Notes under the pieces: model-generated
Seen by the model: the letters and a program-made list of their open reading frames with translations, nothing else
The model's database searches: none
Told to the model about the DNA's origin: nothing
Position numbers and translations under genes: made by a program
Source of the DNA: Vibrio gallaecicus
GTDB taxonomy: Bacteria; Pseudomonadota; Gammaproteobacteria; Enterobacterales; Vibrionaceae
Direction: 5' to 3'
DNA length: 64,000 bases
NCBI RefSeq assembly: GCF_024347495.1
Contig: NZ_AP025490.1
Location: 806,001 to 870,000, forward strand
In this document: positions 40,537 through 49,762 of the stretch, piece after piece
Numbering within the stretch: position 1 is the stretch's first letter
Layout of the letters: every line of letters begins with the position of its first letter

Positions 40537-40568
40537 AAAAAGGCTCTGCATTTATGCAGAGCCTTTTT
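40537..40568 (+). terminator. Terminator of tRNA-Pro
   Basis: A 14-bp perfect stem (aaaaaggctctgca / tgcagagccttttt) with a 4-nt loop and T-run, 8 bp after the tRNA. Confidence 0.92.
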
Positions 40569-40821
40569 CGTATGAGCTAAATAATTTTTTGCTTAAACTA
40601 AACAAAGCTTCACTTGTATAAAACAAAGCAGTAACAGCATTAAACTGAGTGGTTTTGATTTTTATGGCTTTAAACTTATATCCATTCAGATGGACTCAGG
40701 GTGATTTGAAATAGCTTTGATGGGGTTTGTTGGTGTAAAAAAGATTGTTAGCCGTAACGAATTCACTACGGCTGTGTAACCTAGCTATTAATAGATGTAA
40801 GCCATTTATGAATAAAAGCGA

Positions 40822-41700
40822 TTAATGGACAAAGGCACAAGGTGCTTTTTTACTTGTCGATAATTGCCTAACGGTAAAACCTTTATCTTTTAACAAAAGT
40901 ATAAGGTTTTGTTCTCCAACCAAGTGAAGAGTGCCTACAACAATTAAATGCCTGCTGTTGCTACTAACTAAGTCATTCCCGTCTAATTGTTTAGCCCAGT
41001 CGTGATTGCGTTTAAAAACAAATCGCTCGATCATTTCATCACTCATATCAGAGCTTCCACCCATTTCCTGTAGATTCTGTTTATCGCCAGACTCCCAACT
41101 TTCAAATAAACAGTGAGTATTACTCTCAGAATGTTCCCATTCATTTAAACCACTGACCAATAGCTCTTGCCCATCATTTTTAAGCCCGCTAATGAGATCA
41201 ATTTGAAATTGCATAGGTTCAAGTGACAGAACCGGCTTATTTTTCAGTGTTGCCTGTATGCCTAAGTAGTTATCTATCCCGTATTGGTTCTCATAGCCAA
41301 GTTGCTGAAAACGTTTTATTTGCACGGTTAATGCGGTTACCCAAGGCGCAGCATTGAGCATTTGTTGACTATTGAGGTTCAACGATTGGCTAATATGCGT
41401 AAGCTGTCTTTTTTGTTCAGCTGTCAGAATACTTTTTGTTGTTATTTGGTTTTTAGGGTAACGAATCTCTGATTCTTTTCTGACATCCGTTTCTAGTATC
41501 AAGCCATCACTTGAACTTAAATATTCAGTGACAGCTTTAGGTAATGGGTGCATTTCAGAGCTACCCACATGCACAGAACCAAAAATGAGGAATTCTTTAT
41601 TGTCTTTTTTCGCAGACCAGTAGAGAGGTTCTGCAGAAACGGTGGCAGATAGGTAACCAATGACACAAAGAAGGTTTGAAAATAAAACAAGTAGTCGCAC
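40822..41700 (-). CDS. TraB/GumN family protein, secreted
   Basis: A 292-residue protein with an N-terminal signal peptide (cleavage near TVSA-EP, 23/24) and the TraB/GumN fold (PF01963), related to the Tiki metalloprotease superfamily. Landmarks are FLIFGSVHVGSSEMHPLP (GxxH) near 38-55, ETDVRKE, and the C-terminal LIVVGTLHLVGEQNLILLLKDKGF (GxxH). The conserved His/Glu residues suggest a hydrolase, but no substrate is known. It is divergent from chb. Confidence 0.82.
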   Translation of the reverse strand: MRLLVLFSNLLCVIGYLSATVSAEPLYWSAKKDNKEFLIFGSVHVGSSEMHPLPKAVTEYLSSSDGLILETDVRKESEIRYPKNQITTKSILTAEQKRQLTHISQSLNLNSQQMLNAAPWVTALTVQIKRFQQLGYENQYGIDNYLGIQATLKNKPVLSLEPMQFQIDLISGLKNDGQELLVSGLNEWEHSESNTHCLFESWESGDKQNLQEMGGSSDMSDEMIERFVFKRNHDWAKQLDGNDLVSSNSRHLIVVGTLHLVGEQNLILLLKDKGFTVRQLSTSKKAPCAFVH

Positions 41701-41730
41701 AGGGTCATCCTAGTTAATCGAGTTAGATCA

Positions 41731-41772
41731 CGTCAAAATCTATTTTACCGAGATAGTTTTGACGTTTTTTTT
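41731..41772 (+). terminator. Terminator-like hairpin with T8 run and no upstream gene
   Basis: An 8-bp stem (cgtcaaaa / ttttgacg) with further partial pairing inside (tct/aga) is followed by eight T on the plus strand. There is no plus-strand gene for about 1.2 kb upstream, so it may end a small or antisense RNA. Confidence 0.5.
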
Positions 41773-41877
41773 GGGAGTGATTTCACATTCTATTCAGCAA
41801 ATTTTCAATATGAATTCGACTCTGTAAAATCAACAGTGACTTGTTGAATAAAAAAAGACTACTTCCTTCTTATTTCT

Positions 41878-41893
41878 TGTGACTTAAATCTCA
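41878..41893 (+). promoter_or_regulatory. CRP-like site upstream of chb (distal)
   Basis: TGTGA-CTTAAA-TCTCA, the correct 6-base spacing with one mismatch to TGTGA-N6-TCACA. Confidence 0.5.
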
Positions 41894-41981
41894 AAAATTC
41901 CGTCAAAATAAAAATAACGGAATGATCGTTAATCGTAACTCAATGATTTTTAATGCTAATTAGTTTTTATATTTTTTACGG

Positions 41982-41997
41982 TTTGAACTTGATCACT
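41982..41997 (+). promoter_or_regulatory. CRP-like site upstream of chb (proximal)
   Basis: TTTGA-ACTTGA-TCACT, two mismatches to consensus, 111 bp before the chb start codon. Confidence 0.45.
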
Positions 41998-42108
41998 TTT
42001 CAATGTTGATTTAATTCACGCTGAAAAATAACACCCTATAGTTTATTCAACTTTGAAACGAACCTTTTACGTTTCACGCTAGATTTAAACTTTTATGGGT
42101 AGGTAAAT

Positions 42109-44763
42109 ATGTTAAAGAGACATTTAATTGCAGTTTCAGTACTTGCAGGTTTGACGGGATGTGCGGCAACACAAACTTCAGAGCAGCAAGTTGTTAACTC
42201 ACTCGCCGATAACCTAGATATTCAATATGAAGTTATTACTAACCATGGCGCAACTAAAGGTCTGAAATGTCAGGACTTAGGGGCTGAATGGGCATCTTGT
42301 AATAAAGTAAACATGACGTTAGTTAACCAAGGTGAAGCGGTTGATTCGAAAGACTGGGCGATTTACTTCCACAGTATCCGTCTCATATTAGATGTTGATA
42401 ATGAGCAGTTCAAAATTACTCGTCTGACAGGTGACTTGCATAAGCTAGAACCTACTGAGAAGTTTGATGGTTTTGCCGCAGGTGAAGAAGTGTCCCTTCC
42501 TCTTACAAGTGAGTACTGGCAGTTATTTGAAACTGACTTTATGCCAGGAGCTTTTGTTGCATCACCTAACACTGAACCCAAGATGATAGCTTCGCTGAAC
42601 ACTGAAGACATAGCATCGTTTGTTCGTGGTCTAGAAGGCAATAACTTAAAGCGTACTCCTGATGATAATAATGTCATGGCAACAGCAGTAACCCGCTTTG
42701 AAAAGAATGAAGATCTAAAATCACTAGATGTGACAACGACTTTACTTCCAACCCCTATGTCTGTTGAGGTAGGTAAAGGGTCTGTAAGTATTGCTGATGG
42801 TATTGCCCTGCCAGAAGCTATCTTTAGCGAAGAGCAGTTTTCAGCCCTTGAAAGCCGTTCTGATGTGGTAGGTGTGAATGTTAGTGGTGATTTACCTGTT
42901 GAAATCACTGTTGTTCCTACAGACTTCACTGGTGAGCTTGCTAGAACAGGCGCTTATCAACTAAACATTGAAGCTGATGGCATTGCGATTAAAGCCTTCG
43001 ATAAAGCCGGTGCGTTTTATGCGGTGCAATCTATCTTTGGTCTGATAGATAGCGATAATGTTGAGTCCCTACCACTTCTTTCTATTAATGATGCCCCTCG
43101 CTTTGATTACCGTGGTGTGATGGTGGACGTTGCTCGCAACTTCCACTCAAAAGAAGCCATTCTTGCAACGTTGGATCAAATGGCGGCGTACAAGATGAAC
43201 AAATTGCATCTTCACTTAACAGATGATGAAGGCTGGCGTTTAGAAATCCCTGATTTACCAGAGTTAACAGACGTTGGTTCAAATCGTTGTTTTGATTTAG
43301 ACGAGAGAAGCTGCTTACTGCCTCAGCTTGGTTCAGGGCCAACAACTGATAACTTCGGTTCTGGATTCTTTAGCAAATCAGACTATGTTGAGATTCTAAA
43401 ATACGCAAAAGCACGTGAAATCGAAGTTATTCCAGAAATTGATATGCCAGCTCACGCAAGATCTGCTGTTGTATCGATGGAAGCACGTTACTCTCGCTTG
43501 ATGGAAGAAGGGAAAGAAGCAGAGGCGAGCGAATATCGCTTGATGGATCCACAAGACACTTCGAACGTTACTACGATTCAATTTTACGACAAAAAGAGCT
43601 TCATTAACCCTTGTTTAGAGTCATCGACTCGCTTTGTAGACAAAGTCGTTTCTGAAGTAGCGGCTATGCATAATGAAGCTGGCATGCCATTAACGACTTG
43701 GCATTTCGGTGGGGATGAAGCGAAAAACATTAAACTTGGTGCTGGTTTCCAAGATCTAGATTCAAAAGAAAAAGTGGCGTGGAAAGGGGATATTGACCTA
43801 TCTAAACAAGATAAACCTTTTGCACAATCACCTCAGTGTCAAAGCCTAGTGGCAAGTGGTGAAGTGAGCGATTTTGGTCATTTACCTGGTTACTTCGCTC
43901 AAGAAGTATCGAAAATTGTTGCTGAGAAAGGTATTCCTCACTTCCAAGCTTGGCAAGATGGATTGAAATACGTAGAAGAGGGCGCTGAAGTCTTCGCAAC
44001 AGAAACAACCCGCGTTAACTTCTGGGATGTTCTTTACTGGGGTGGCACATCATCAGTTTATGATTGGTCTAAGAAGGGATATGACGTTATCGTTTCAAAC
44101 CCAGACTACGTGTACATGGATATGCCGTATGAAGTAGATGCTAAAGAACGTGGCTATTACTGGGCAACTCGTGCAACTGACACTCGTAAAATGTTTGGCT
44201 TCGCACCAGAAAACATGCCTCAAAATGCTGAAACATCATTAGACCGTGACGGAAATGGCTTCACCGGTAAAGGTGAAATAGAGGCAAAACCATTCTACGG
44301 ACTATCAGCACAGCTATGGTCAGAAACGGTTCGTACCGATGAACAATATGAATACATGGTATTCCCACGAGTATTAGCAGCTGCAGAAAGAGCATGGCAC
44401 AGAGCTGATTGGGAAAATGACTACAAAGTTGGAGTTGAGTATTCTCAAGAGACCAACTTAGTTGACCAAGATGGACTTGATTCAGACTATAACCGCTTTG
44501 CTAGCATTCTTGGTCAACGTGAATTAGCTAAATTGGAAAAAGCGGGCATTGATTATCGCTTACCTGTACCAGGAGCGAAAATTGAAGACGGAAAACTGGC
44601 TATGAACGTTCAGTTCCCAGGTGTTGAACTTCAATATTCTGTTGATGGTGAAAACTGGCTAATTTATGAAGATGAGCAACGCCCAACAGTAAGTGGTGAA
44701 GTTTCTATTCGCTCAATTTCGGCAAGTGGAGAAAGAGTAAGTCGAGTGACCACGTTACGTTAA
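42109..44763 (+). CDS. chb: N,N'-diacetylchitobiase / beta-N-acetylhexosaminidase lipoprotein (GH20)
   Basis: Cleaves chitobiose and chitin oligosaccharides to GlcNAc. The 884-residue lipoprotein has a lipobox at C18 (LAGLTGCAA), an N-terminal carbohydrate-binding CHB_HEX domain (about 30-200), a GH20b domain (about 210-330), the TIM-barrel GH20 domain (about 332-760) with the catalytic pair D536-E537 in WHFGGDEAKN, and a C-terminal CHB_HEX_C domain (about 810-884). Length equals the V. harveyi chitobiase (883). With the chitoporin at 49.8 kb it forms a chitin-use pair, though not an operon. Confidence 0.96.
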   Translation: MLKRHLIAVSVLAGLTGCAATQTSEQQVVNSLADNLDIQYEVITNHGATKGLKCQDLGAEWASCNKVNMTLVNQGEAVDSKDWAIYFHSIRLILDVDNEQFKITRLTGDLHKLEPTEKFDGFAAGEEVSLPLTSEYWQLFETDFMPGAFVASPNTEPKMIASLNTEDIASFVRGLEGNNLKRTPDDNNVMATAVTRFEKNEDLKSLDVTTTLLPTPMSVEVGKGSVSIADGIALPEAIFSEEQFSALESRSDVVGVNVSGDLPVEITVVPTDFTGELARTGAYQLNIEADGIAIKAFDKAGAFYAVQSIFGLIDSDNVESLPLLSINDAPRFDYRGVMVDVARNFHSKEAILATLDQMAAYKMNKLHLHLTDDEGWRLEIPDLPELTDVGSNRCFDLDERSCLLPQLGSGPTTDNFGSGFFSKSDYVEILKYAKAREIEVIPEIDMPAHARSAVVSMEARYSRLMEEGKEAEASEYRLMDPQDTSNVTTIQFYDKKSFINPCLESSTRFVDKVVSEVAAMHNEAGMPLTTWHFGGDEAKNIKLGAGFQDLDSKEKVAWKGDIDLSKQDKPFAQSPQCQSLVASGEVSDFGHLPGYFAQEVSKIVAEKGIPHFQAWQDGLKYVEEGAEVFATETTRVNFWDVLYWGGTSSVYDWSKKGYDVIVSNPDYVYMDMPYEVDAKERGYYWATRATDTRKMFGFAPENMPQNAETSLDRDGNGFTGKGEIEAKPFYGLSAQLWSETVRTDEQYEYMVFPRVLAAAERAWHRADWENDYKVGVEYSQETNLVDQDGLDSDYNRFASILGQRELAKLEKAGIDYRLPVPGAKIEDGKLAMNVQFPGVELQYSVDGENWLIYEDEQRPTVSGEVSIRSISASGERVSRVTTLR

Positions 44764-44781
44764 TCTGATTTTTTGTAATCG

Positions 44782-44809
44782 AAGCCTCCCTAGTTAGGGG
44801 GGCTTTTTT
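44782..44809 (+). terminator. Terminator after chb
   Basis: A 10-bp stem with one G-T pair (aagcctccct / aggggggctt), AGTT-type loop and a T6 run. Confidence 0.88.
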
Positions 44810-44851
44810 AGTTTTAAAGAGAGAAATATCCCCCATTGCTCTGGCACACTT

Positions 44852-44867
44852 GGTGACGCTGATCACA
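44852..44867 (+). promoter_or_regulatory. CRP-like site 1 upstream of the KdgM-type porin
   Basis: GGTGA-CGCTGA-TCACA: one mismatch to TGTGA-N6-TCACA. Confidence 0.5.
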
Positions 44868-44956
44868 TTATTCGCATCAAAAAATAAGACCAAAATAAAA
44901 ACCTCTAAATCTAATGTGATGTCGAAGAGGAAATAGTTGTAATTGTTATGATTAAT

Positions 44957-44972
44957 CGTGATCTTTATCACT
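44957..44972 (+). promoter_or_regulatory. CRP-like site 2 upstream of the KdgM-type porin
   Basis: CGTGA-TCTTTA-TCACT: two mismatches to consensus; exactly 105 bp from site 1. Confidence 0.5.
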
Positions 44973-45061
44973 GCGAATTAAGTTTCGTTTTTGTCAGTAA
45001 ATTTAATAAAACTATTAAGTATTTGATTTTTAACGAGTAAAAAATCTTAGACTTGTTTGGT

Positions 45062-45077
45062 TGTGATTAAGATCACT
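45062..45077 (+). promoter_or_regulatory. CRP-like site 3 upstream of the KdgM-type porin
   Basis: TGTGA-TTAAGA-TCACT: one mismatch to consensus; exactly 105 bp from site 2 and 156 bp before the start codon. Confidence 0.6.
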
Positions 45078-45217
45078 AAAGTTACTGTTTTATTTTGTGA
45101 GTCAAATTAATTAATGCAAGATGCGTCGCATGCCAAGGAGGCACTAATTAACGAAGTGGTGAAGGTGAATGAATTACCGAAGACATACCGCTACAAATAA
45201 AAATTAAGGCAGTTATT

Positions 45218-45874
45218 ATGAAAAAAATTATCGCTCTAAGTGCACTTTCTCTTGCTTTTGCTTCTAGTGCTTTTGCTGGTTCTTCTTACGTAACAGGTAA
45301 CGTTCAACTTCATTCTGATTTCGATCCATCAGTATCTTCGACTCTAGAAGCTGGTCATACGTTTGACTCTGGTACAACGTTATTGACTGAGTTCGATGGC
45401 ATCTCTCTAGGTAAATACGATGATGATGCTGTTCAAGACAGCGGCATGGGTAACTCGCCATACATCACTCTAGGTGTAGAGCAGATGTACAATATCAACG
45501 ACAACCTATGGGTTGCTGCTGGTTACCACCATCTACTAAACAATGGCGAGACAGTACAGTACCGTCCACTTGTTAAGATTGGCTACAACTTCGATAATGG
45601 TATTTCTATCAGCAACCGTACTCGTTACCATTCAATGGAAGACAGCAAAGCTGACGACCAAACTCGTTTCGACAACCGTATTGGCTACTCTGTAAATGAA
45701 GATTTAGCGGTTAGCTACAACAACGTTTACGTTATGAGTGATGCCAATAACACGATGGATCACGAGCTTCGTGCAACATGGACTCGTCAAGGTGTTCAAC
45801 CTTACTTTGAATTCCGTAACCAAGCTGATAACGAAAACAATGCATTCGTATTCGGTGCATCTTACGGCTTCTAA
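45218..45874 (+). CDS. KdgM-family oligosaccharide outer-membrane porin
   Basis: A 218-residue precursor with a signal peptide (cut near SAFA-GS, 20/21) and a small beta-barrel with alternating strands, ending in the outer-membrane sorting signal ...FGASYGF. Features such as YRPLVKIGYNFDNGISISNRTRYH and DHELRATWTRQGVQPYFEFRNQ point to the KdgM/NanC/OmpL group, 12-stranded channels for acidic oligosaccharides. The actual ligand cannot be deduced; no pectin, alginate or sialate genes are adjacent. Confidence 0.82.
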   Translation: MKKIIALSALSLAFASSAFAGSSYVTGNVQLHSDFDPSVSSTLEAGHTFDSGTTLLTEFDGISLGKYDDDAVQDSGMGNSPYITLGVEQMYNINDNLWVAAGYHHLLNNGETVQYRPLVKIGYNFDNGISISNRTRYHSMEDSKADDQTRFDNRIGYSVNEDLAVSYNNVYVMSDANNTMDHELRATWTRQGVQPYFEFRNQADNENNAFVFGASYGF

Positions 45875-45929
45875 GCGGTAGTTTTAACGCTGTAAATTAA
45901 AGCACCCAGTTTGCTTTACTGTCCAAAGC

Positions 45930-45979
45930 AAAGAGCCTAGTCATCTGCCTGATTACAGATTTGACTAGGCTCTTTTTTT
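45930..45979. terminator. Terminator between the porin and DUF411 genes
   Basis: A 14-bp perfect stem (aaagagcctagtca / tgactaggctcttt) followed by a T7 run on the plus strand; it lies between convergent genes and may act on both. Confidence 0.88.
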
Positions 45980-46030
45980 CTTTGTAAATTCGACCTATCG
46001 ACTTTTTTACATTCTACGAGTCAGACTTAA

Positions 46031-46471
46031 TTATTTTGGTTGGTAAAGTCGGTATTCAAACGTTTGTCCACGTTCATTAAATGCATACACTGAGTACTCA
46101 TCTTTCTGATCACCATACTCCATTCCTGGAGATCCCATTGGCATGCCTGGTACTGCTAAGCCTTTAGCATTACGTGGCGGGTTCTCTAAAAAGGCTTTAA
46201 TATCTTTTGCGGGAATATGTCCCTCAAATACATACCCATTGATTTCGGCAGTATGACAAGAAGCAAGCTGAGGAGTTACACCCAACTTTTCCTTAATTGG
46301 ATTCATATTTTCATGTAAACGTTCTTTTACGTGAAACCCTGCTTCTTTCATATGTTCTGTCCACTCAGTACAGCAGCCACAATAAGGTGATTTATGGTTA
46401 AGAACATCGGTCGCAAATGCCTGTTGAGAAACGACGGCAAGCGCTGCAATTGAAAGAGCTTTAATTTTCAT
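46031..46471 (-). CDS. Periplasmic DUF411 metal-binding protein
   Basis: A 146-residue secreted protein (signal peptide cut near QAFA-TD) of the DUF411 family, common beside copper-export genes. The metal-site candidates are SPYCGCCTEW (CxCC), C in ASCHTAEI, and the Met-rich PGMPMGSPGMEYG motif typical of Cu(I) ligands. The ATG at 46471 has GAGG 6 bases upstream; a further ATG four codons earlier lacks one. It follows copA by 56 bp on the same strand, so it is likely co-induced by copper. Confidence 0.88.
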   Translation of the reverse strand: MKIKALSIAALAVVSQQAFATDVLNHKSPYCGCCTEWTEHMKEAGFHVKERLHENMNPIKEKLGVTPQLASCHTAEINGYVFEGHIPAKDIKAFLENPPRNAKGLAVPGMPMGSPGMEYGDQKDEYSVYAFNERGQTFEYRLYQPK

Positions 46472-46527
46472 AGTGAGCCTCATTAAAGGTAAATCATGTT
46501 GTCTGAATTGATTTTATATGGTTAAGC

Positions 46528-49236
46528 TTATGATTTTGAATGATTGTTTGTCGGTTTAAATAACCGCAACCGGTTTGCGTTGGTGACTACAGTAATAGAA
46601 GATAGTGCCATAGCCGCACCGGCAAAAACGGGGCTGAGTAAAAATCCGAAAAATGGATAAAGTACACCAGCAGCAATAGGGATCCCTAAAGAGTTGTAGA
46701 CAAAAGCCCCAAACAAGTTTTGCTTCATATTTTTAACCGTTGCTTGCGAAAGTTCAATCGCATTGATAACCGCAAGGGGAGAAGAATTAAGAAGCGTCAT
46801 CTGGGCACTTTCGATAGCCACATCGCTACCACTTCCCATCGCGATACCAATATTAGCTTGAGCAAGAGCTGGAGCATCATTGATACCGTCACCGACCATT
46901 GCGACATGTTGGTACTGATTTTGTAAGCGAATAATATGTTCTGCTTTTTGTTCTGGTAAAACATCAGCAATAATTTCATCTATGCCTAATTCTTTACCTA
47001 TTGCCTTAGCGACGATTGAATTATCACCAGTTAATAAAACAGAATGGATGCCTAACGTTTTCAACTGCTTAATCGCAATTTTACTCTCATCTTTTAAAGC
47101 GTCTGAGATACCTACAACGCCTATCAGTTGGTTATCTACGGCAATAAATATTGGGCTCCAAGCTGACTGGTCACATTCATTGATTGCTGGTTTTGCATGG
47201 TCCATTTCAATGTTTAACTGAGTTAAATAATTGAAAGATCCGACATTGACTGATTGACCATCAATAATGACATGCAACCCTTTCCCTCGTTCATTTGAAA
47301 AATTTTGAGCAGGCAATAATGCTAGGTTCAAATTATGAGCATATTGACAGATCGCTTTTGCTAAAGGATGTTCGGAAGCCACTTCCGCTGAATAAGCCAT
47401 GGTCATTAATTCTGATTCGGAAACACCAAAAGGGAATACTTTCTGAATGGTTGGCTTACCTTGAGTTAACGTGCCAGTTTTATCAAAGACAACCGCTTCC
47501 ACTTTACTTGCCGACTGCAAGACATCGGCATCTTTTATCAAGATCCCTAATTCGGCCGCTTTACCAACACCGACTGTAATTGAAAGGGGAGTAGCCAAAC
47601 CCAAAGCGCACGGGCAAGCGATGATTAAAACAGTGGTAGACACCACTAACATATAGCTCGCACTTGGCTGTGGACCAAAAATAAACCAAATGAAAGCAGA
47701 AAAAAGTGCTATAGCGACAACAACAGGTACAAAAATGGCAGAAATCGAATCCGCTAATTTGGCAATGGCAGGCTTACTGCTTTGCGCTTGGCGCACCATT
47801 TGGATTATTCGAGCTAACATAGTGCTTGAACCTACCCCGACAGCCTCAATAATCAAGCTGCCATCGTTATTGATGGTTCCTGCTGAAATAGAATCTCCAA
47901 CCTTTTTCACACTTGGTAAAGGTTCACCTGTCAGCATGGATTCATCAACATAAGATTCACCAGTGAGGACCTTTCCATCAACCGGAATTTTCTCACCTGG
48001 CTTGATTCTAAGTGTCATTCCAACCTGAATGGCTTCTAAAGGAACGACTTGCTCCTTATCATCAATGATTACCGTCGCTTTTTGTGGTTGAAGATTGATG
48101 AGTGCTTGCAGCGATTGGGTCGTTTGCGCTTTCGCTTTAGCTTCAATGTAGTGACCAAGTGAAATTAAACCAATGATCATCGCGCTGGCTTCAAAATAGA
48201 CATGACGCGAGGCTTCAGGAAACCAAAAAGGAAAAACCACAACCAACATAGAATAAAACCAAGCTGCCCCAGTACCAAGCGCAACTAAAGTATCCATTGT
48301 AGCGCGCTGGTGGCGTAGTGATTGAAGTGCATTTTTAAAGAAACTTCTTCCGGAAGTTGCGAGAAGAATGAAGCAAAGTATTCCGATAATCCCCCAAATG
48401 ATTTGGTCGGTTGGATTTCTAATCATCATATTGCCGCCAAATACTCCCCAAAGCATGAGGGGAGCACCAAGCATCAAGGCGTAGAAAGCATTCTTGTGAA
48501 ATGCAGCTTGAACTAAAGCTTGCTGTTCTTTTTGTTTCTGCTGTTGTGTTTGAGCATCATCAACAAACTGAGCTTGATACCCCGCAGCTGAAACGGCATT
48601 CACTACGAGGTTTTCTATTTCAGTTCTACTTTTTGATGTGAATAAAAGGGCGGTTTGCTCAGCTAGGTTCACTTGAACTTTATCAACATCAGGTACTGCT
48701 GATATTGATTTTTCAACGGAAGATACACAGCTAGCACAAGTCATTCCCTGTAATAATAAATGAAAACTTTGATTATCGGCTTGAGGGAGAGTGAGCTTTT
48801 CTTCCGGCTTACTATCATCTAGTTCTTTAGATACCAACTTATCTTCTTGCTCGTAATAAGTGACGGCACTGAAACCAGCATTTTCGACTGTAGTAATGAT
48901 GTGAGATTCGGGTAGGGAGGATTTAACCATTAACTCAGTGGTCGTGATGTTCAAATCATAAATTAAGCTTTCTGAATCAAAGGCACTTTTGAGTTTATTG
49001 ACACACTTACCGCAATTCAAACCAGATAGTGTTAAATGCCATGAGTGACCAAGTTGATAACCTAGCGACTTCACTTCGTTAGATACTTCGACAAAGCTTA
49101 ATGTGGTTGAAATATCGATAGAATCAACCGTAATTGAGTTGATAGATACAGCTGGCAGCTGTTCTAAATGCGTTCGTAGTTTTCCCACGCAACCCATGCA
49201 GTTAAGCCCACTTAATACTGTTACATAGTGATTCAT
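46528..49236 (-). CDS. copA: Cu(I)-exporting P-type ATPase CopA
   Basis: P1B-type ATPase that pumps Cu(I) from cytosol to periplasm. The 902-residue protein has three N-terminal heavy-metal-associated domains with C13-x2-C16, C75-x2-C78 and C167-x2-C170, a Gln/Lys-rich linker near 229-240, the membrane CPC ion site (541-543), TGE (about 436-438), the phosphorylation site D585 in DKTGT and the hinge [10 protein letters not shown]. coli CopA has two such domains. Transcription is predicted to be controlled by a MerR/CueR-type promoter just upstream. Confidence 0.96.
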   Translation of the reverse strand: MNHYVTVLSGLNCMGCVGKLRTHLEQLPAVSINSITVDSIDISTTLSFVEVSNEVKSLGYQLGHSWHLTLSGLNCGKCVNKLKSAFDSESLIYDLNITTTELMVKSSLPESHIITTVENAGFSAVTYYEQEDKLVSKELDDSKPEEKLTLPQADNQSFHLLLQGMTCASCVSSVEKSISAVPDVDKVQVNLAEQTALLFTSKSRTEIENLVVNAVSAAGYQAQFVDDAQTQQQKQKEQQALVQAAFHKNAFYALMLGAPLMLWGVFGGNMMIRNPTDQIIWGIIGILCFILLATSGRSFFKNALQSLRHQRATMDTLVALGTGAAWFYSMLVVVFPFWFPEASRHVYFEASAMIIGLISLGHYIEAKAKAQTTQSLQALINLQPQKATVIIDDKEQVVPLEAIQVGMTLRIKPGEKIPVDGKVLTGESYVDESMLTGEPLPSVKKVGDSISAGTINNDGSLIIEAVGVGSSTMLARIIQMVRQAQSSKPAIAKLADSISAIFVPVVVAIALFSAFIWFIFGPQPSASYMLVVSTTVLIIACPCALGLATPLSITVGVGKAAELGILIKDADVLQSASKVEAVVFDKTGTLTQGKPTIQKVFPFGVSESELMTMAYSAEVASEHPLAKAICQYAHNLNLALLPAQNFSNERGKGLHVIIDGQSVNVGSFNYLTQLNIEMDHAKPAINECDQSAWSPIFIAVDNQLIGVVGISDALKDESKIAIKQLKTLGIHSVLLTGDNSIVAKAIGKELGIDEIIADVLPEQKAEHIIRLQNQYQHVAMVGDGINDAPALAQANIGIAMGSGSDVAIESAQMTLLNSSPLAVINAIELSQATVKNMKQNLFGAFVYNSLGIPIAAGVLYPFFGFLLSPVFAGAAMALSSITVVTNANRLRLFKPTNNHSKS

Positions 49237-49264
49237 CTTGATTCTCCAGACCTCATTTACACAC

Positions 49265-49295
49265 AGCTTAAACCTTACCCTTAGGTGAAGGTCAA
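49265..49295 (-). promoter_or_regulatory. CueR-type copper-responsive promoter and operator of copA
   Basis: On the minus strand, -35 TTGACC (49290-49295) and -10 TAAGCT (49265-49270) are 19 bp apart, the long spacer typical of MerR-family promoters. The spacer is filled by a dyad (49272-49292) beginning ACCTTCACC and ending GGTAAGGT, closely matching the E. coli copA CueR operator. The cueR gene itself is not in the window. Confidence 0.85.
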
Positions 49296-49762
49296 ACTAA
49301 TCTACACAGTTAATTACAAAATGAGTGACTGAAAACAAACGTCAAAATCGCCCCAAAGCCCATTTTTGCTGGTTTTAGCATTGCGAGTGACTTCAAAATT
49401 CCTTATCAATGAATATAAAGTTCCCTGAATAACAATTTTTTTTACGTGATATCAACCTATAAATTTCTAATTATTTAAGATTTTTAGTGATCTAAATCAC
49501 TCGTCAAAATTTAATTAACGTCATTTTTTTTTATATAAAACCTTCAAAACAAAGTATTCAAAGGTTTTTTGTTTTTTTAGAAAATCGTATTTTGATGCAG
49601 ATCTGATTTGGTATTTGAATGTTTTTCTACAAAAAAAAAGTTTGCCATATTTGCCTCGTCCATAAATAGAACGTTCGTTTAAGACACTGATTTTCAAGGA
49701 TGGTTTCCTTCAAGGCTAGTGATAAACGATAAAAATTAAAAAAATGTATAGGGGTTAATCTT
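49296..49762. other. Intergenic region upstream of the chitoporin
   Basis: About 470 bp of very AT-rich sequence with homopolymer T and A runs. It holds a CRP-like palindrome (49486-49501) and a weak stem-loop with T-rich tail (49537-49578, aaaacctt / aaggtttt). No further gene was seen. An AGGGG ribosome-binding site precedes the chitoporin start by 8 bases. Confidence 0.55.
49486..49501 (+). promoter_or_regulatory. CRP-like site upstream of the chitoporin
   Basis: AGTGA-TCTAAA-TCACT: the two half-sites are exact reverse complements, with 6-base spacing and one mismatch in each half to TGTGA-N6-TCACA. Confidence 0.55.

Larger units (their letters stand above)
41701..42108. other. Divergent intergenic region between the TraB-like gene and chb
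   Basis: 408 bp of AT-rich sequence. It contains a plus-oriented terminator-like hairpin (41731-41772) and two CRP-like palindromes (41878-41893, 41982-41997), listed separately. No additional gene was found. Confidence 0.6.
44810..45217. other. Regulatory region upstream of the KdgM-type porin
   Basis: About 408 bp without a gene, AT-rich, carrying three CRP-like palindromes with correct spacing (44852, 44957, 45062). A strong Shine-Dalgarno-like AAGG stands 8 bases before the porin start. Confidence 0.6.

Noticed and set aside
42363..42929. 188-residue antisense frame within chb
   Set aside because: It is opposite a full-length, motif-intact GH20 gene, has a Ser-rich composition typical of antisense frames, and no ribosome-binding site was seen.
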